A stretch of 64,000 bases of DNA from Halocatena salina (lineage in GTDB: Archaea; Halobacteriota; Halobacteria; Halobacteriales; Haloarculaceae), in assembly GCF_023115355.1 (NCBI RefSeq), contig NZ_CP096019.1:2046001-2110000 (forward strand). Direction: 5' to 3'. This document shows positions 55,205 through 63,430 of this stretch, one piece after another. The first letter of the stretch is position 1; each line of letters starts with the position of its first letter. A program made the position numbers and the translations under genes. The notes under the pieces are model-generated. The model made no database searches. It was not told where the DNA came from and saw nothing but the letters and a program-made list of their open reading frames with translations.

Positions 55205-56290
55205 ATGGAAACGAACTCTGAAACGGATCAATCACACGACCCAGTGTTGGTCACTGGCGGAACTGGTTTCCTCGGACTCCACATGTGCCAATACTTTGAT
55301 GATAATGGGTGGGATGTTGTGGCGTTCGATCGTGTTCCGTTTACCGAGTCGGACGACGTGTCTGATATTGAGTACGTCGAGGGTGACGTTCGAGAGGAGG
55401 ATGCGGTTCGTGCGGTGATCGACAGGGTTGAACCGGATGTCGTCGTTCACGCGGCGGCGGCCTTGCCGTTGTGGGACGATGAGACGATCCGTTCGGTTAC
55501 CATCGATGGAACGCGATCGGTGCTGTGGGCGGCCCAAGAGGCGGGAGTCGATCGGGTCGTGTACATCTCCTCGACGGCCGTGTACGGCGTCCACGAGGAA
55601 CATCCGATCACCGAATCTTCGCCGCTTGACGGCGTCGGTCCGTATGGGAACGCGAAAGTAGAGGCTGAAAAGCTGTGTGATGATTTCCGTCGTCGCGGGC
55701 TGTGTGTCCCGATTCTCCGGCCCAAGACGTTCATTGGTCCCCAGCGTCTCGGTGTGTTTCAAGTACTGTTCGATTGGGTTGAGGACGAAGCGAACATCCC
55801 GCTGGTGGGGTGGGGGCACAACGAGTATCAGCTGTTGCACGTTCATGACCTCGTTCGAGCCATCGAACTCGTGGCGACCGCCGATGCCGAGCGCGCCGAT
55901 GGGACGTTCAACGTCGGCGCGACGGAGTACGGCACGATGAAATCGGACTTTCAGGCGCTCATCGACCACGCCGGGACTGGCAAACGCGTGGTTGGGACGC
56001 CTGCGTTGCTGACGGTGGCCACACTCAGACTGTTGAACGAACTGAACCTGTCACCGTTGTACCCGTGGATCTACGAGACGGCCCACCACGATTCGTACGT
56101 GTCTGTCGAGAAACTCCAAAATCTCGGCTGGGAACCGGCGTATTCGAACACCGAGGCGTTGATTGACACGTACGATTGGTATCTCGACCAGTACGAACCC
56201 GATGGCACGACCGACACCGGGGTCGATCACCGCGTCGCGTGGGATCAGGGCGCGCTCGCGCTGGTCAAACGCGCGTTTCAAGCGTTCTGA
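55205..56290 (+). CDS. NAD-dependent epimerase/dehydratase (extended SDR)
   Basis: A 361-aa extended SDR. The nucleotide-binding motif is VTGGTGFLGLHM (residues about 17-27), with the Ser of STAVYG and the active-site Tyr-Lys in VGPYGNAKVEAEKL. The C-terminal domain is long, with LSPLYPWIYETAHHD. It is divergent from the UbiA gene, 61 bp between starts, so the two share a promoter region. Likely an epimerase of a nucleotide- or lipid-linked sugar; a ribosyl-to-arabinosyl role would fit the context but is a guess. Confidence 0.93.
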   Translation: METNSETDQSHDPVLVTGGTGFLGLHMCQYFDDNGWDVVAFDRVPFTESDDVSDIEYVEGDVREEDAVRAVIDRVEPDVVVHAAAALPLWDDETIRSVTIDGTRSVLWAAQEAGVDRVVYISSTAVYGVHEEHPITESSPLDGVGPYGNAKVEAEKLCDDFRRRGLCVPILRPKTFIGPQRLGVFQVLFDWVEDEANIPLVGWGHNEYQLLHVHDLVRAIELVATADAERADGTFNVGATEYGTMKSDFQALIDHAGTGKRVVGTPALLTVATLRLLNELNLSPLYPWIYETAHHDSYVSVEKLQNLGWEPAYSNTEALIDTYDWYLDQYEPDGTTDTGVDHRVAWDQGALALVKRAFQAF

Positions 56291-56367
56291 TCCTCAGATC
56301 CCACCACGACCACCACGAACCGCTTCCAAACAACAAACACACTTGTAGGGAGTGTGTACGCCCGAGC

Positions 56368-56793
56368 ATGATTCAGGACGTCGTGCAAGATCCCGGATCG
56401 CTATCCCCGACAGCGCTCAAACAGCAGTACGAATCGGAGCTTCGGGGGATCATCGAATCGATCGGACCGGACACGGCAACCCAACGCACGGAGATCGATC
56501 GCGAGCGGATCGATGCGATCGCTGCTGGCGGCGATGAGATCCCCTTGACGGAGGCAGCGGCCGTCTTCTCGTTGCGCGATGACGCGCCCGACGCCGAAAC
56601 CATCGAAATCGAGGCTCGGGATGCGCTCCTCATGGGAATGACGACGGCGGTGTTGGACGTCGAGACGCTCGAAAGCCAGATCGACGGGCAGATTGAGGCA
56701 CGGGCGATTCAACAGAAGGTCGAGGGCCGAACCGCCATGACGCTCGGAGAGTTCGCGCTTCTTTATGGGACGATTGAGGCGCGTAAGGCATGA
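56368..56793 (+). CDS. DUF5791-family protein
   Basis: A 141-aa acidic helical protein: MIQDVVQDPGSLSPTALKQQYE, a middle LTEAAAVFSLRDD and DALLMGMTTAVLDVETL, ending RTAMTLGEFALLYGTIEARK. It looks like a haloarchaeal DUF5791 member (recalled). ATG 56368 matches the conserved N-terminus. It overlaps the next gene by 4 bp (ATGA). Function unknown. Confidence 0.88.
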   Translation: MIQDVVQDPGSLSPTALKQQYESELRGIIESIGPDTATQRTEIDRERIDAIAAGGDEIPLTEAAAVFSLRDDAPDAETIEIEARDALLMGMTTAVLDVETLESQIDGQIEARAIQQKVEGRTAMTLGEFALLYGTIEARKA

Positions 56794-57716
56794 GAGTCGC
56801 TGTTCTCGGCTGTGGCTACGTCGGTCTCGAACTGTGCCGCCAGCTGCAAGCTGGCTACCAGAGGGACGTGATCTCTCTTCCTCGTCAGCCGACCGATCAC
56901 GACGTGATCGGAGTTCGTCGGAGCCAGCAGGGCATCGAAGCGATCGAAGCGACGGGCGCACAGGCAGTTCAGGCCGACGTCACCGATGCTGACGCGCTCA
57001 CCGCCGTCCCCGACGTGGATGCACTCGTGTTCAGCGCCAGCTCGGGCGGGCGAGACGCGGACGCTGCCCGGTCGGTGTACGTCGAGGGATTGAAAACAGT
57101 CATCGAGCACTTCAGCGCGCGCGAGCATCCGCCCGAACAGTTGGTGTACACGTCGAGCACCGGCGTGTACGGCGACCACGACGGCGGGTGGGTGGACGAA
57201 GCTACACCGACCGAACCGACGACCGAAAAAACTCGTGTGCTTGCAAATGCCGAACGGGTCGCCCGCGAGTACGCCGCAGAGCACGGGATCGATGGCACTG
57301 TCGTCAGGTTCGCCGGGCTGTACGGTCCCGATCGGTACCGCCTCAACCGGTATCTCGACGGTCCGGTCACGGAGGGGTATCTGAACATGATTCATCGAGC
57401 GGATGCGGCCGGGATCGTTCGGTTCGCGCTCACCGAGGGGACGCCTGAAACGTTGCTCGCGGTCGACGACGAACCGGTTGACAAATGGGCGTCTTCGGCG
57501 TGGCTTGCAGACCAGTGTGGCGTCGAACAGCCCCCCACGCAGACCAAAGCCGAGCGCTTGGCTGATGAGGATCTTTCGACGCCCGCGAAGCGTCGTATCG
57601 AAACGAGCAAACGCTGCTCGAACGATCTGGTTCGGGAGCTGGGGTATGAGTTTGCGTATCCAACGTATCAGGAAGGCTATCAGAACGCGATCGAACGGTA
57701 TCGGGACGAGAACTGA
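56790..57716 (+). CDS. Atypical SDR-family protein
   Basis: A 308-aa NAD(P)-binding protein. The N-terminus has VAVLGCGYVGLELCRQL (GxGxxG type), and TSSTGVYGDHDGGWVDEATP follows mid-chain. The catalytic Tyr of the YxxxK pair is absent at the expected position (EKTRVLANAERVARE), so it may be a nucleotide sensor or an altered reductase, as in other atypical SDRs. It is coupled by ATGA to the DUF5791 gene. Confidence 0.87.
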   Translation: MRVAVLGCGYVGLELCRQLQAGYQRDVISLPRQPTDHDVIGVRRSQQGIEAIEATGAQAVQADVTDADALTAVPDVDALVFSASSGGRDADAARSVYVEGLKTVIEHFSAREHPPEQLVYTSSTGVYGDHDGGWVDEATPTEPTTEKTRVLANAERVAREYAAEHGIDGTVVRFAGLYGPDRYRLNRYLDGPVTEGYLNMIHRADAAGIVRFALTEGTPETLLAVDDEPVDKWASSAWLADQCGVEQPPTQTKAERLADEDLSTPAKRRIETSKRCSNDLVRELGYEFAYPTYQEGYQNAIERYRDEN

Positions 57717-57743
57717 ACCGTTACTGATGGTTCATTGGGTTGA

Positions 57744-58109
57744 ACGAGAGATGATTCTCTCTGCCTACGCAGTAGTGCCGAGAATAGCCACGACGAGGCG
57801 TTCGCGTATTGTAATCCAGTTCCAGATGCGGTGTTTGCTCGGTTCGCCAAGATCGAGTGACTGCTTGGATACTCCCATGACCACGTTCGTTACCCTGACC
57901 CAGCGTTACGCCGCCTCAAGCGCGTCAACGACGCTGGTGAGCGTGAACAGCCGGGGATCATCGCGCTCACCGAGATCACGTCGCTCACGACCAGGATGAG
58001 CGTGCTCGGCGGTCTGCTGTTCGTGAGTTCGATGGTAGCCATCGCGGTCTGGTCCCGGTCGGGCTGGCGATCCGATCCTTCCGTAGATGGTTCTGACAAT
58101 GAATTGTAA
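57744..58109 (+). pseudogene. Remnant of a small membrane-protein gene with in-frame stop
   Basis: Frame 0 reads through a protein-like sequence, interrupted by TGA at 57858-57860. Before it: AENSHDEAFAYCNPVPDAVF and RFAKIE. After it: HDHVRYPDPALRRLKRVNDA, then GIIALTEITSLTTRMSVLGG, a hydrophobic LLFVSSMVAIAVWSRSG and stop TAA at 58107. Codons on both sides look haloarchaeal, and there is no usable start codon just after the TGA, so the most likely reading is a decayed gene. A sequencing error at the TGA is the main alternative. Family not recognised. Confidence 0.5.
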
Positions 58110-58534
58110 CGATATTCATTTCATCAGCCCTTTCTGTATGATGAGGATGGCAACGACAAACGGGGGTGCCAGTCCGATCTCGATACTCACTACAATCCAT
58201 CACGCAACTGCTGATGGGATTAATTGTTAGTATGACATAACATTTTCATTCCATCAGTACCTTTATGTGTGAAGGGGTAACGAAGAGTAAATGAGAACGC
58301 TTGCGTGCGCCGTGGGGCGTGTGCGTTCATGTTGAACGCGCCGGGTGGACCTAGCACCCGACGCTAGGGTTCTCACCAGAAGCGACAACCCATGATTGGG
58401 AACGAAGCAGAGACATGTAACGGTGTCGAATCGTATCAAGAATATGAACAGCGACAGCGGTGTCGGAACTGTGGGCGTCCGATTCGGTCGCGGTACGCGC
58501 ATCGGGTGGGGTGTCCACTGCTGGAGGGTCGTCG
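58110..58534 (+). other. Intergenic stretch with imperfect repeat and TATA-like site
   Basis: ATTCATTTCATCAG (58114-58127) recurs as TTTCATTCCATCAG (58244-58257), each followed by a CCTTT-like run; the second is followed by CTTTATG about 27 bp before an ATG at 58291 that opens only 14 codons. A hairpin CTAGC/GCTAG lies near 58358-58374. No gene is convincing here. Confidence 0.3.
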
Positions 58535-59086
58535 ATGACGTTACCAGTGTTTCAGTTCTGGGATCGGCTTGGCGAGTCGATGAACATCTCGACCCTCGAC
58601 GATCGAGCGACGATCTCGAAAGCTGAGTTGTACTACGTGATGGACGTGGGAAACGGTATCTGGTGCAAGCCCTGTCGCAGTACGGGCTGTGCGCACGCCA
58701 CCCAGATCGAGGAGATTCTAGCGACGGCCGGACTCGGTCGGTCACAAATGGAGTACGATGATTTACCCGGGATTGCGAACATCACGCGCTACAACGCGGC
58801 AAAAGAGCTGGTCGTCACCGGGTGGTTCGAGAACGGCGGTCGGGTGCGCTACCACGAACAGCGCGACGGCACCGTCGTGCAGTCGGTGTACACGCCCGAG
58901 GACGACCAGGACCCGACTGCGATAACCGAGCAACCCGCCGCAACGAGTGCCCCAGCCGCGTTAGTCACAACGCTGGCGGAGTACTGCCATTATCGTCACC
59001 GTGGTGATCTCGATGGATTACGGGCTTGCTACCCCGACGTGGCTCGTGTCGTGGATGCGCCGCCAGCCGTCCACGCCGACGACTGA
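58535..59086 (+). CDS. Orphan hypothetical protein with CxxC cluster
   Basis: A 183-aa protein from ATG 58535 (a GTG at 58460 would give 208 aa). It contains LYYVMDVGNGIWCKPCRSTGC, giving CxxCxxxxC, then NITRYNAAKELVVTGWFENGGRVRYHE and a DxGLRACYPDVARV-like end (GDLDGLRACYP). Not recognised. The flanks (a pseudogene before, hairpins after) suggest an unstable or acquired patch. The mid-part could be a small wHTH; certainty is low. Confidence 0.6.
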   Translation: MTLPVFQFWDRLGESMNISTLDDRATISKAELYYVMDVGNGIWCKPCRSTGCAHATQIEEILATAGLGRSQMEYDDLPGIANITRYNAAKELVVTGWFENGGRVRYHEQRDGTVVQSVYTPEDDQDPTAITEQPAATSAPAALVTTLAEYCHYRHRGDLDGLRACYPDVARVVDAPPAVHADD

Positions 59087-59172
59087 GAACACAAAGGCGG
59101 CGAAGGCGGAGCGGTCGCGGAGGCGGGCAAGGTCACCCCCCGCGAGCGGTAGCGAGCGGCTTTTTTTGGTCT

Positions 59173-59270
59173 TCCCGCGAGCGAAGCGAGTGGGAGCCTG
59201 CAAGAGCTTCGCTCTTGCAATGCAGATTTTTTGCGTGAGGGTGGCCTCCGGCCACCCGAGCGGAAAAAAG
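59173..59270. repeat. Cluster of extragenic hairpins
   Basis: Two perfect stems of 8 bp with 3-nt loops: GCAAGAGC-TTC-GCTCTTGC (59200-59218) and GGGTGGCC-TCC-GGCCACCC (59239-59257). An imperfect one lies at 59173-59195. A 7-T run precedes and T6 and A6 runs follow. Such hairpin clusters recur between genes in many haloarchaea; their role is unsettled. The core GAGCTTCGCTC also occurs at 24393-24403. Confidence 0.6.
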
Positions 59271-59338
59271 GTGGTGGACGGCGCTCGCGGAGTGTCGGGT
59301 CGCGGTAACAGTAAGACGCAGCATCACGAACGAGGAGT

Positions 59339-60430
59339 ATGGCGACGAACACGGCGACGTGGGCCTACCGGGATCGCTTTCCCGACTTCGCCCGCACGTA
59401 CTTCCGACGGTTGTCAGACTGCGTAGTGTCGAGTATCGGTGTAGGAACGTATCTGGGCGACCCGACCGATGCGGCCGATCGGGCTTACCACGACGCCGTC
59501 GGTCGGTCGATCGAGAACGGCGTCAACGTCGTGGACACGGCGATAAACTATCGCCACCAGCGCAGCGAACGGGTGGTCGGCCGGGCGATTCAAAACGCCG
59601 AAACCGACCGTGACAGCGTGTTCGTGGCGACGAAAGGCGGGTTCATCCCGTTCGACAGATCCCGGCCCGACGATCCCCGGGCGTACATCCGACGGGAGTA
59701 TCTCGACCCCGACATCATCGACTCCGAGGAGCTGGCTCGCGGCATCCACTGCATTCACCCCTCGTTCATCGACGACCAGCTCGACCGGTCGCTCGACAAT
59801 CTCGGCGTCGACACCATCGACTTGTACTACGTCCACAACCCCGAGACACAGCTCGAAACGACGCCCAGAGAACAGGTGTACGACCAACTGGAGGAAACGT
59901 TCACTCGGCTCGAAGAGCGTGCACTGGCAGGGCACATCCGCCACTATGGAGTCGCAACGTGGGAGTGCTTTCGCGTTCCACAGGGGCACGACAGCTACCT
60001 CTCGCTGCCCGAAATCGTCGAACGCGCCCGGAACGCCTCCGACCGAGCGGGGACCGACGCCACACACTTCCGAGCGGTTCAGCTTCCGTTCAACGTCCAC
60101 ATGGCCGATGCGTTCACCGTCGAATCACACGAATCGAGTGAGGGAGCGAAAAGTGCGCTTCGGTTCGCCCACGACGCCGGGTTGAACGTGTTCACGAGCG
60201 CCTCCATCGGACAAGGCAATCTAACCCGACCGGGAGCGATTCCGGACGCCGTGGCCGCCACGCTGAACGGCGACAGCGCTGTACAGCGAGCCATCAACTT
60301 CGCGCGGAGCGCCCCCGGCGTGACAAGCGCACTCGTCGGCATGCGCACGACCGACCACGTGGATGAAAACGTCGCTGCCGGGACGTTCGAACCGATGGGT
60401 GCACAGGCGTTCGACGCTACGTTCGAATAA
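59339..60430 (+). CDS. Aldo/keto reductase
   Basis: A 363-aa AKR-fold oxidoreductase. The catalytic tetrad is visible: Asp and Tyr in VVDTAINYRHQRSE, Lys in FVATKGGFIPF and His in YYVHNPE. The end carries FARSAPGVTSALVGMRTTDHVDEN, the NADP-binding segment. The N-terminus is about 25 residues longer than in minimal AKRs. It lies after the hairpin cluster and 68 bp before an MFS gene on the same strand; substrate unknown. Confidence 0.94.
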   Translation: MATNTATWAYRDRFPDFARTYFRRLSDCVVSSIGVGTYLGDPTDAADRAYHDAVGRSIENGVNVVDTAINYRHQRSERVVGRAIQNAETDRDSVFVATKGGFIPFDRSRPDDPRAYIRREYLDPDIIDSEELARGIHCIHPSFIDDQLDRSLDNLGVDTIDLYYVHNPETQLETTPREQVYDQLEETFTRLEERALAGHIRHYGVATWECFRVPQGHDSYLSLPEIVERARNASDRAGTDATHFRAVQLPFNVHMADAFTVESHESSEGAKSALRFAHDAGLNVFTSASIGQGNLTRPGAIPDAVAATLNGDSAVQRAINFARSAPGVTSALVGMRTTDHVDENVAAGTFEPMGAQAFDATFE

Positions 60431-60498
60431 TACGCTACAGAGTCCCACTCGAGAACTGATTCACGAGGGTTGATACCCATCGACTCGAATCCACGTTC

Positions 60499-61695
60499 GT
60501 GACACGCCGTCATTTGTTCGGTACGTTGTGTTCGATGGTATTTCTAGTCAATCTGGCACGGGTACTGTTCTCGCCGCTACTTGAGCCGTTGAAAGCGACG
60601 TTCGGCGCGACGGACGCGACCGTCGGACTGCTCGCAACGCTCGTGTGGATCGGCAGCGCGAGCCCTCGTCTCCCCGTTGGCTATCTCCTCACGCGCGTTC
60701 CTCGCCACTACGTGGTGCTTGCAGCCGGGACCGTCCTCACGGCGGCAGGCGGACTCTCCGCAGTTGCGAGTAGTATCGAGTGGCTGATGGTGGGGGCGTT
60801 CTGTTTGGGCGTTTCGAGTGGTACGTATTTCATCGCCGCGAACCCGCTGGTAACTGAACTCTTCCCGGATCGCGTCGGGGATATGATCGGCATCCATGGG
60901 ATGTCGAGCCAAGTCGCAGCAGTCGTCGCGGCACCCTTTGTTGGCGGCGTAATACTTTTCGGATCGTGGCGACTCGCGTTCTCATTGCTCGCCGTCGTGG
61001 GCGGACTCACGACGGTCGTCCTCCTCGTGATCATCTCGATGACTGACCTCCCCGCGGCAGGCGCGGCAGATCGCCATTTCGTCCGTGCAGCGCGCCGCCA
61101 ATGGCGGCTCATCCTCGTCGGCGTCGTGTTCGTCGGTGTGACTGGATTCGTTTGGCAGGGCGTGTTCAACTTCTACGTCACGTATCTGATCACAGCGAAG
61201 TCGCTCTCACAGCCGGCGGCACAAGGGCTGTTGACGGTGCTGTTCGGTGCTGGCATCCCCGCGTTTCTGATTACCGGCTATCTCGCCCAACGTCTTCCCA
61301 ACGCACCGCTCATGTTCGCCGTCTGTGGTGCGTTCGTGTGCTGTCTCCTCGTGCTCACTGTCGTGTCGGGCTACCTCGCGCTGTTCGTCGTGAGTGCGGT
61401 GCTCGGCTACGTTATTCACTGCTTGTTCCCAACTATTGACACGCTCTTGCTCTCGTCGCTCCCCGATGAGAGCCGGGCCAGCGCGTATGCGGTTTACAGT
61501 GGTGGGATGATGCTGGTTCAGGCCCCTGGGAGCTCCGTGCTCGGCGCGCTCGTCGACGCTGGCTACGGATTCGATCCCGTCTTTCGGGGGTTTGCTGGTG
61601 TCGTCGGACTCGTCTTATCAGTGTTCGTAGTGGTGTATCTGGTTGGTGGGTTCCCTACTGATCGTCGAACGGAGTCGTTCCCAGTCGATCGATGA
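60499..61695 (+). CDS. MFS transporter
   Basis: A 398-aa major facilitator with 12 predicted helices and a GTG start. The loop between helices 2 and 3 has LPVGYLLTRVPRHYVVLAAG (a degenerate motif A), and CLFPTIDTLLLSSLPDESRASAYAVYSGGMML is in the second half. Likely a sugar or drug/organic solute porter; specificity is not readable. It follows the aldo/keto reductase and precedes a GT81-type enzyme by 31 bp, so the three could be one transcript. Confidence 0.93.
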   Translation: MTRRHLFGTLCSMVFLVNLARVLFSPLLEPLKATFGATDATVGLLATLVWIGSASPRLPVGYLLTRVPRHYVVLAAGTVLTAAGGLSAVASSIEWLMVGAFCLGVSSGTYFIAANPLVTELFPDRVGDMIGIHGMSSQVAAVVAAPFVGGVILFGSWRLAFSLLAVVGGLTTVVLLVIISMTDLPAAGAADRHFVRAARRQWRLILVGVVFVGVTGFVWQGVFNFYVTYLITAKSLSQPAAQGLLTVLFGAGIPAFLITGYLAQRLPNAPLMFAVCGAFVCCLLVLTVVSGYLALFVVSAVLGYVIHCLFPTIDTLLLSSLPDESRASAYAVYSGGMMLVQAPGSSVLGALVDAGYGFDPVFRGFAGVVGLVLSVFVVVYLVGGFPTDRRTESFPVDR

Positions 61696-61726
61696 GTCTT
61701 TTCCCCTCGTCTCATTAGTTTCGCTG

Positions 61727-62899
61727 ATGGAGTACGTTCAGGAGCGGATAACGACATTACACGATTTTACCGACACCGTTCCCGACGCGCCGACTGATCG
61801 GGCGAGCGTCGTCATCCCGATGACCGGTCACGCTCACACGAGTCACGCTACAGACCGCATCTTACGGACGCTCGAAGACGTGGCTCCTGCTCGTGTCGTG
61901 ATCGCGTTGCGCGCTGATGCGCCCGCTGTCGCGTCGATTCACGACTGGCTAGCTGGCTATGACGTTTCCACTGAGACGATCTGGTGCAACGGTCCGCGCG
62001 TGAACGAACTGCTCACCGAGGCTGGTTTCAGTGACACTGGCGGCAAGGGTCGGGACGTATGGCTCGCGCTCGGGGTCGCAAGCGATACGGAGTACACCGT
62101 CGTCCACGACGCGGACGTCGAAACGTACTCACACGGCCACGTCAACCGGCTGTTGTTCCCGCTCGAACGAGACTATTCGTTCGTCAAGGGGTATTACGCG
62201 CGTATCGAGCGAAACCGGTTGTACGGACGGCTGTTTCGACTCTTCTATGCGCCGCTCATTCGTGCGCTGTCTCAGCTGTCTGGAGCTCCGATCGTTTCGT
62301 ATCTCGATGCGTTCCGGTACGCGCTGGCCGGAGAGATGGCGATGACGGCTCGACTTGCGCGTCGGTTGCGGGTGCCTCCCGGTTGGGGATTGGAAGTCGG
62401 GGCACTGGGCACCGCGTTCGAGCACGCCGGATTCGAGGGCACTGCCCAGATCGATCTCGGTGTTCACAAACACGACCACCGATCGGTCGATGGTCCACAC
62501 GGACTGGGCGACATGAGCGTCGATGTCGGTGCGTCGCTGTTTTCGGTGCTGGAAGCCGACGGGGTCACTTTCGACTACGAATCGCTACGGGAGCAGTACC
62601 AGGAAGCAGCAGACAGGCTCATCGATCAGTATGCCACAGATGCAGCGTTCAATGGATTGGACTACGACAGTGAGTCAGAACGCGACCAGATCGATGCGTA
62701 TCTACCAGCAGTGACCTCCCCGACAGCCGACGCTCGTCTACCCGCGTGGACGGACACTCCGATCGACTCAGCGGCGGTCCGAACCGCCTCACAGGACGAT
62801 ATCGCTGATCTCGTCGACGCTGGCGCGAGCATGTCGGCGCATCGTTATAGCAACGGTGATGTTGATGCCGACCGCATCGATCTCGACACCGACAGATGA
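61727..62899 (+). CDS. GT81-family glycosyltransferase, glucosyl-3-phosphoglycerate-synthase-like
   Basis: A 390-aa enzyme with the GpgS pattern: SVVIPMTGHAHTSHATDRIL, GGKGRDVWLALGVASD, then VVHDADVETYSHGHV (the DxD-type metal site) and PPGWGLEVGALGTAFEH. GpgS moves glucose to 3-phosphoglycerate as first step to glucosylglycerate, a compatible solute and polysaccharide primer. No phosphatase (GpgP) gene is nearby. Start ATG 61727 (MEYVQE) is the family N-terminus. Overlaps the next gene by 4 bp (ATGA). Confidence 0.88.
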   Translation: MEYVQERITTLHDFTDTVPDAPTDRASVVIPMTGHAHTSHATDRILRTLEDVAPARVVIALRADAPAVASIHDWLAGYDVSTETIWCNGPRVNELLTEAGFSDTGGKGRDVWLALGVASDTEYTVVHDADVETYSHGHVNRLLFPLERDYSFVKGYYARIERNRLYGRLFRLFYAPLIRALSQLSGAPIVSYLDAFRYALAGEMAMTARLARRLRVPPGWGLEVGALGTAFEHAGFEGTAQIDLGVHKHDHRSVDGPHGLGDMSVDVGASLFSVLEADGVTFDYESLREQYQEAADRLIDQYATDAAFNGLDYDSESERDQIDAYLPAVTSPTADARLPAWTDTPIDSAAVRTASQDDIADLVDAGASMSAHRYSNGDVDADRIDLDTDR

Positions 62900-63339
62900 C
62901 GCTCGAACTCTCTGCCGATGAACTCGCTGGAATCGTCGACCTGTTTGGCGTCCTCACACGGAACGAGCTCAACGACGCCCTCGTAGAACTCGCGTTCAAA
63001 CGCGGCGAGGATCCACCTAATGGGGCGCTCATCGACAGCGCCGTCACGTCCTACCACCTCGTGGAGTGCGAGGGCGGGCTAGCAGTCGGCCCGACGGCCT
63101 TTCCGGTGATTCCACCCGGGGCGACCGACCTCCCTCACATCATGTCGATCGAGCCCCGGTCGATCGATCGGGAACAACTGGCTCAATCGGTCGAGAAACG
63201 GTTTCGCGGGGAGACGGCGCGCGCCGTTGCTGGCGGTGACGACCGTCGAATCGCCCATTTTCGGGACGTGAGCTACGATCTCGAAGCGTGGGGGGCGGTC
63301 GATCTGGGACAGGTCCGGAACCGGCTACCCGAGCAGTGA
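62896..63339 (+). CDS. Small haloarchaeal protein coupled to the GT81 gene (DUF7109-like)
   Basis: A 147-aa protein: LSADELAGIVDLFGVLTRNELNDALVELAFKRG reads as a helical or wHTH-like start, followed by SYHLVECEGGLAVGPTAFPVIP and LPHIMSIEPRSIDREQL. It resembles the haloarchaeal DUF7109 family (recalled). The ATGA overlap suggests a partner or regulator of the glycosyltransferase, by context only. Confidence 0.83.
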   Translation: MTLELSADELAGIVDLFGVLTRNELNDALVELAFKRGEDPPNGALIDSAVTSYHLVECEGGLAVGPTAFPVIPPGATDLPHIMSIEPRSIDREQLAQSVEKRFRGETARAVAGGDDRRIAHFRDVSYDLEAWGAVDLGQVRNRLPEQ

Positions 63340-63430
63340 TCCGTTCGAGAGCCGGGTGTGACACATCCGGAATGCGAGCAGATTCAGCACTCACCGCGAA
63401 AGATAAATCCATTGGATGAGTGATGTATGC

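Noticed and set aside
58291-58380. Possible small RNA or leader peptide starting at ATG 58291
   Set aside because: Only 14 codons and a single weak hairpin; noted under the repeat finding but not enough for a gene call.
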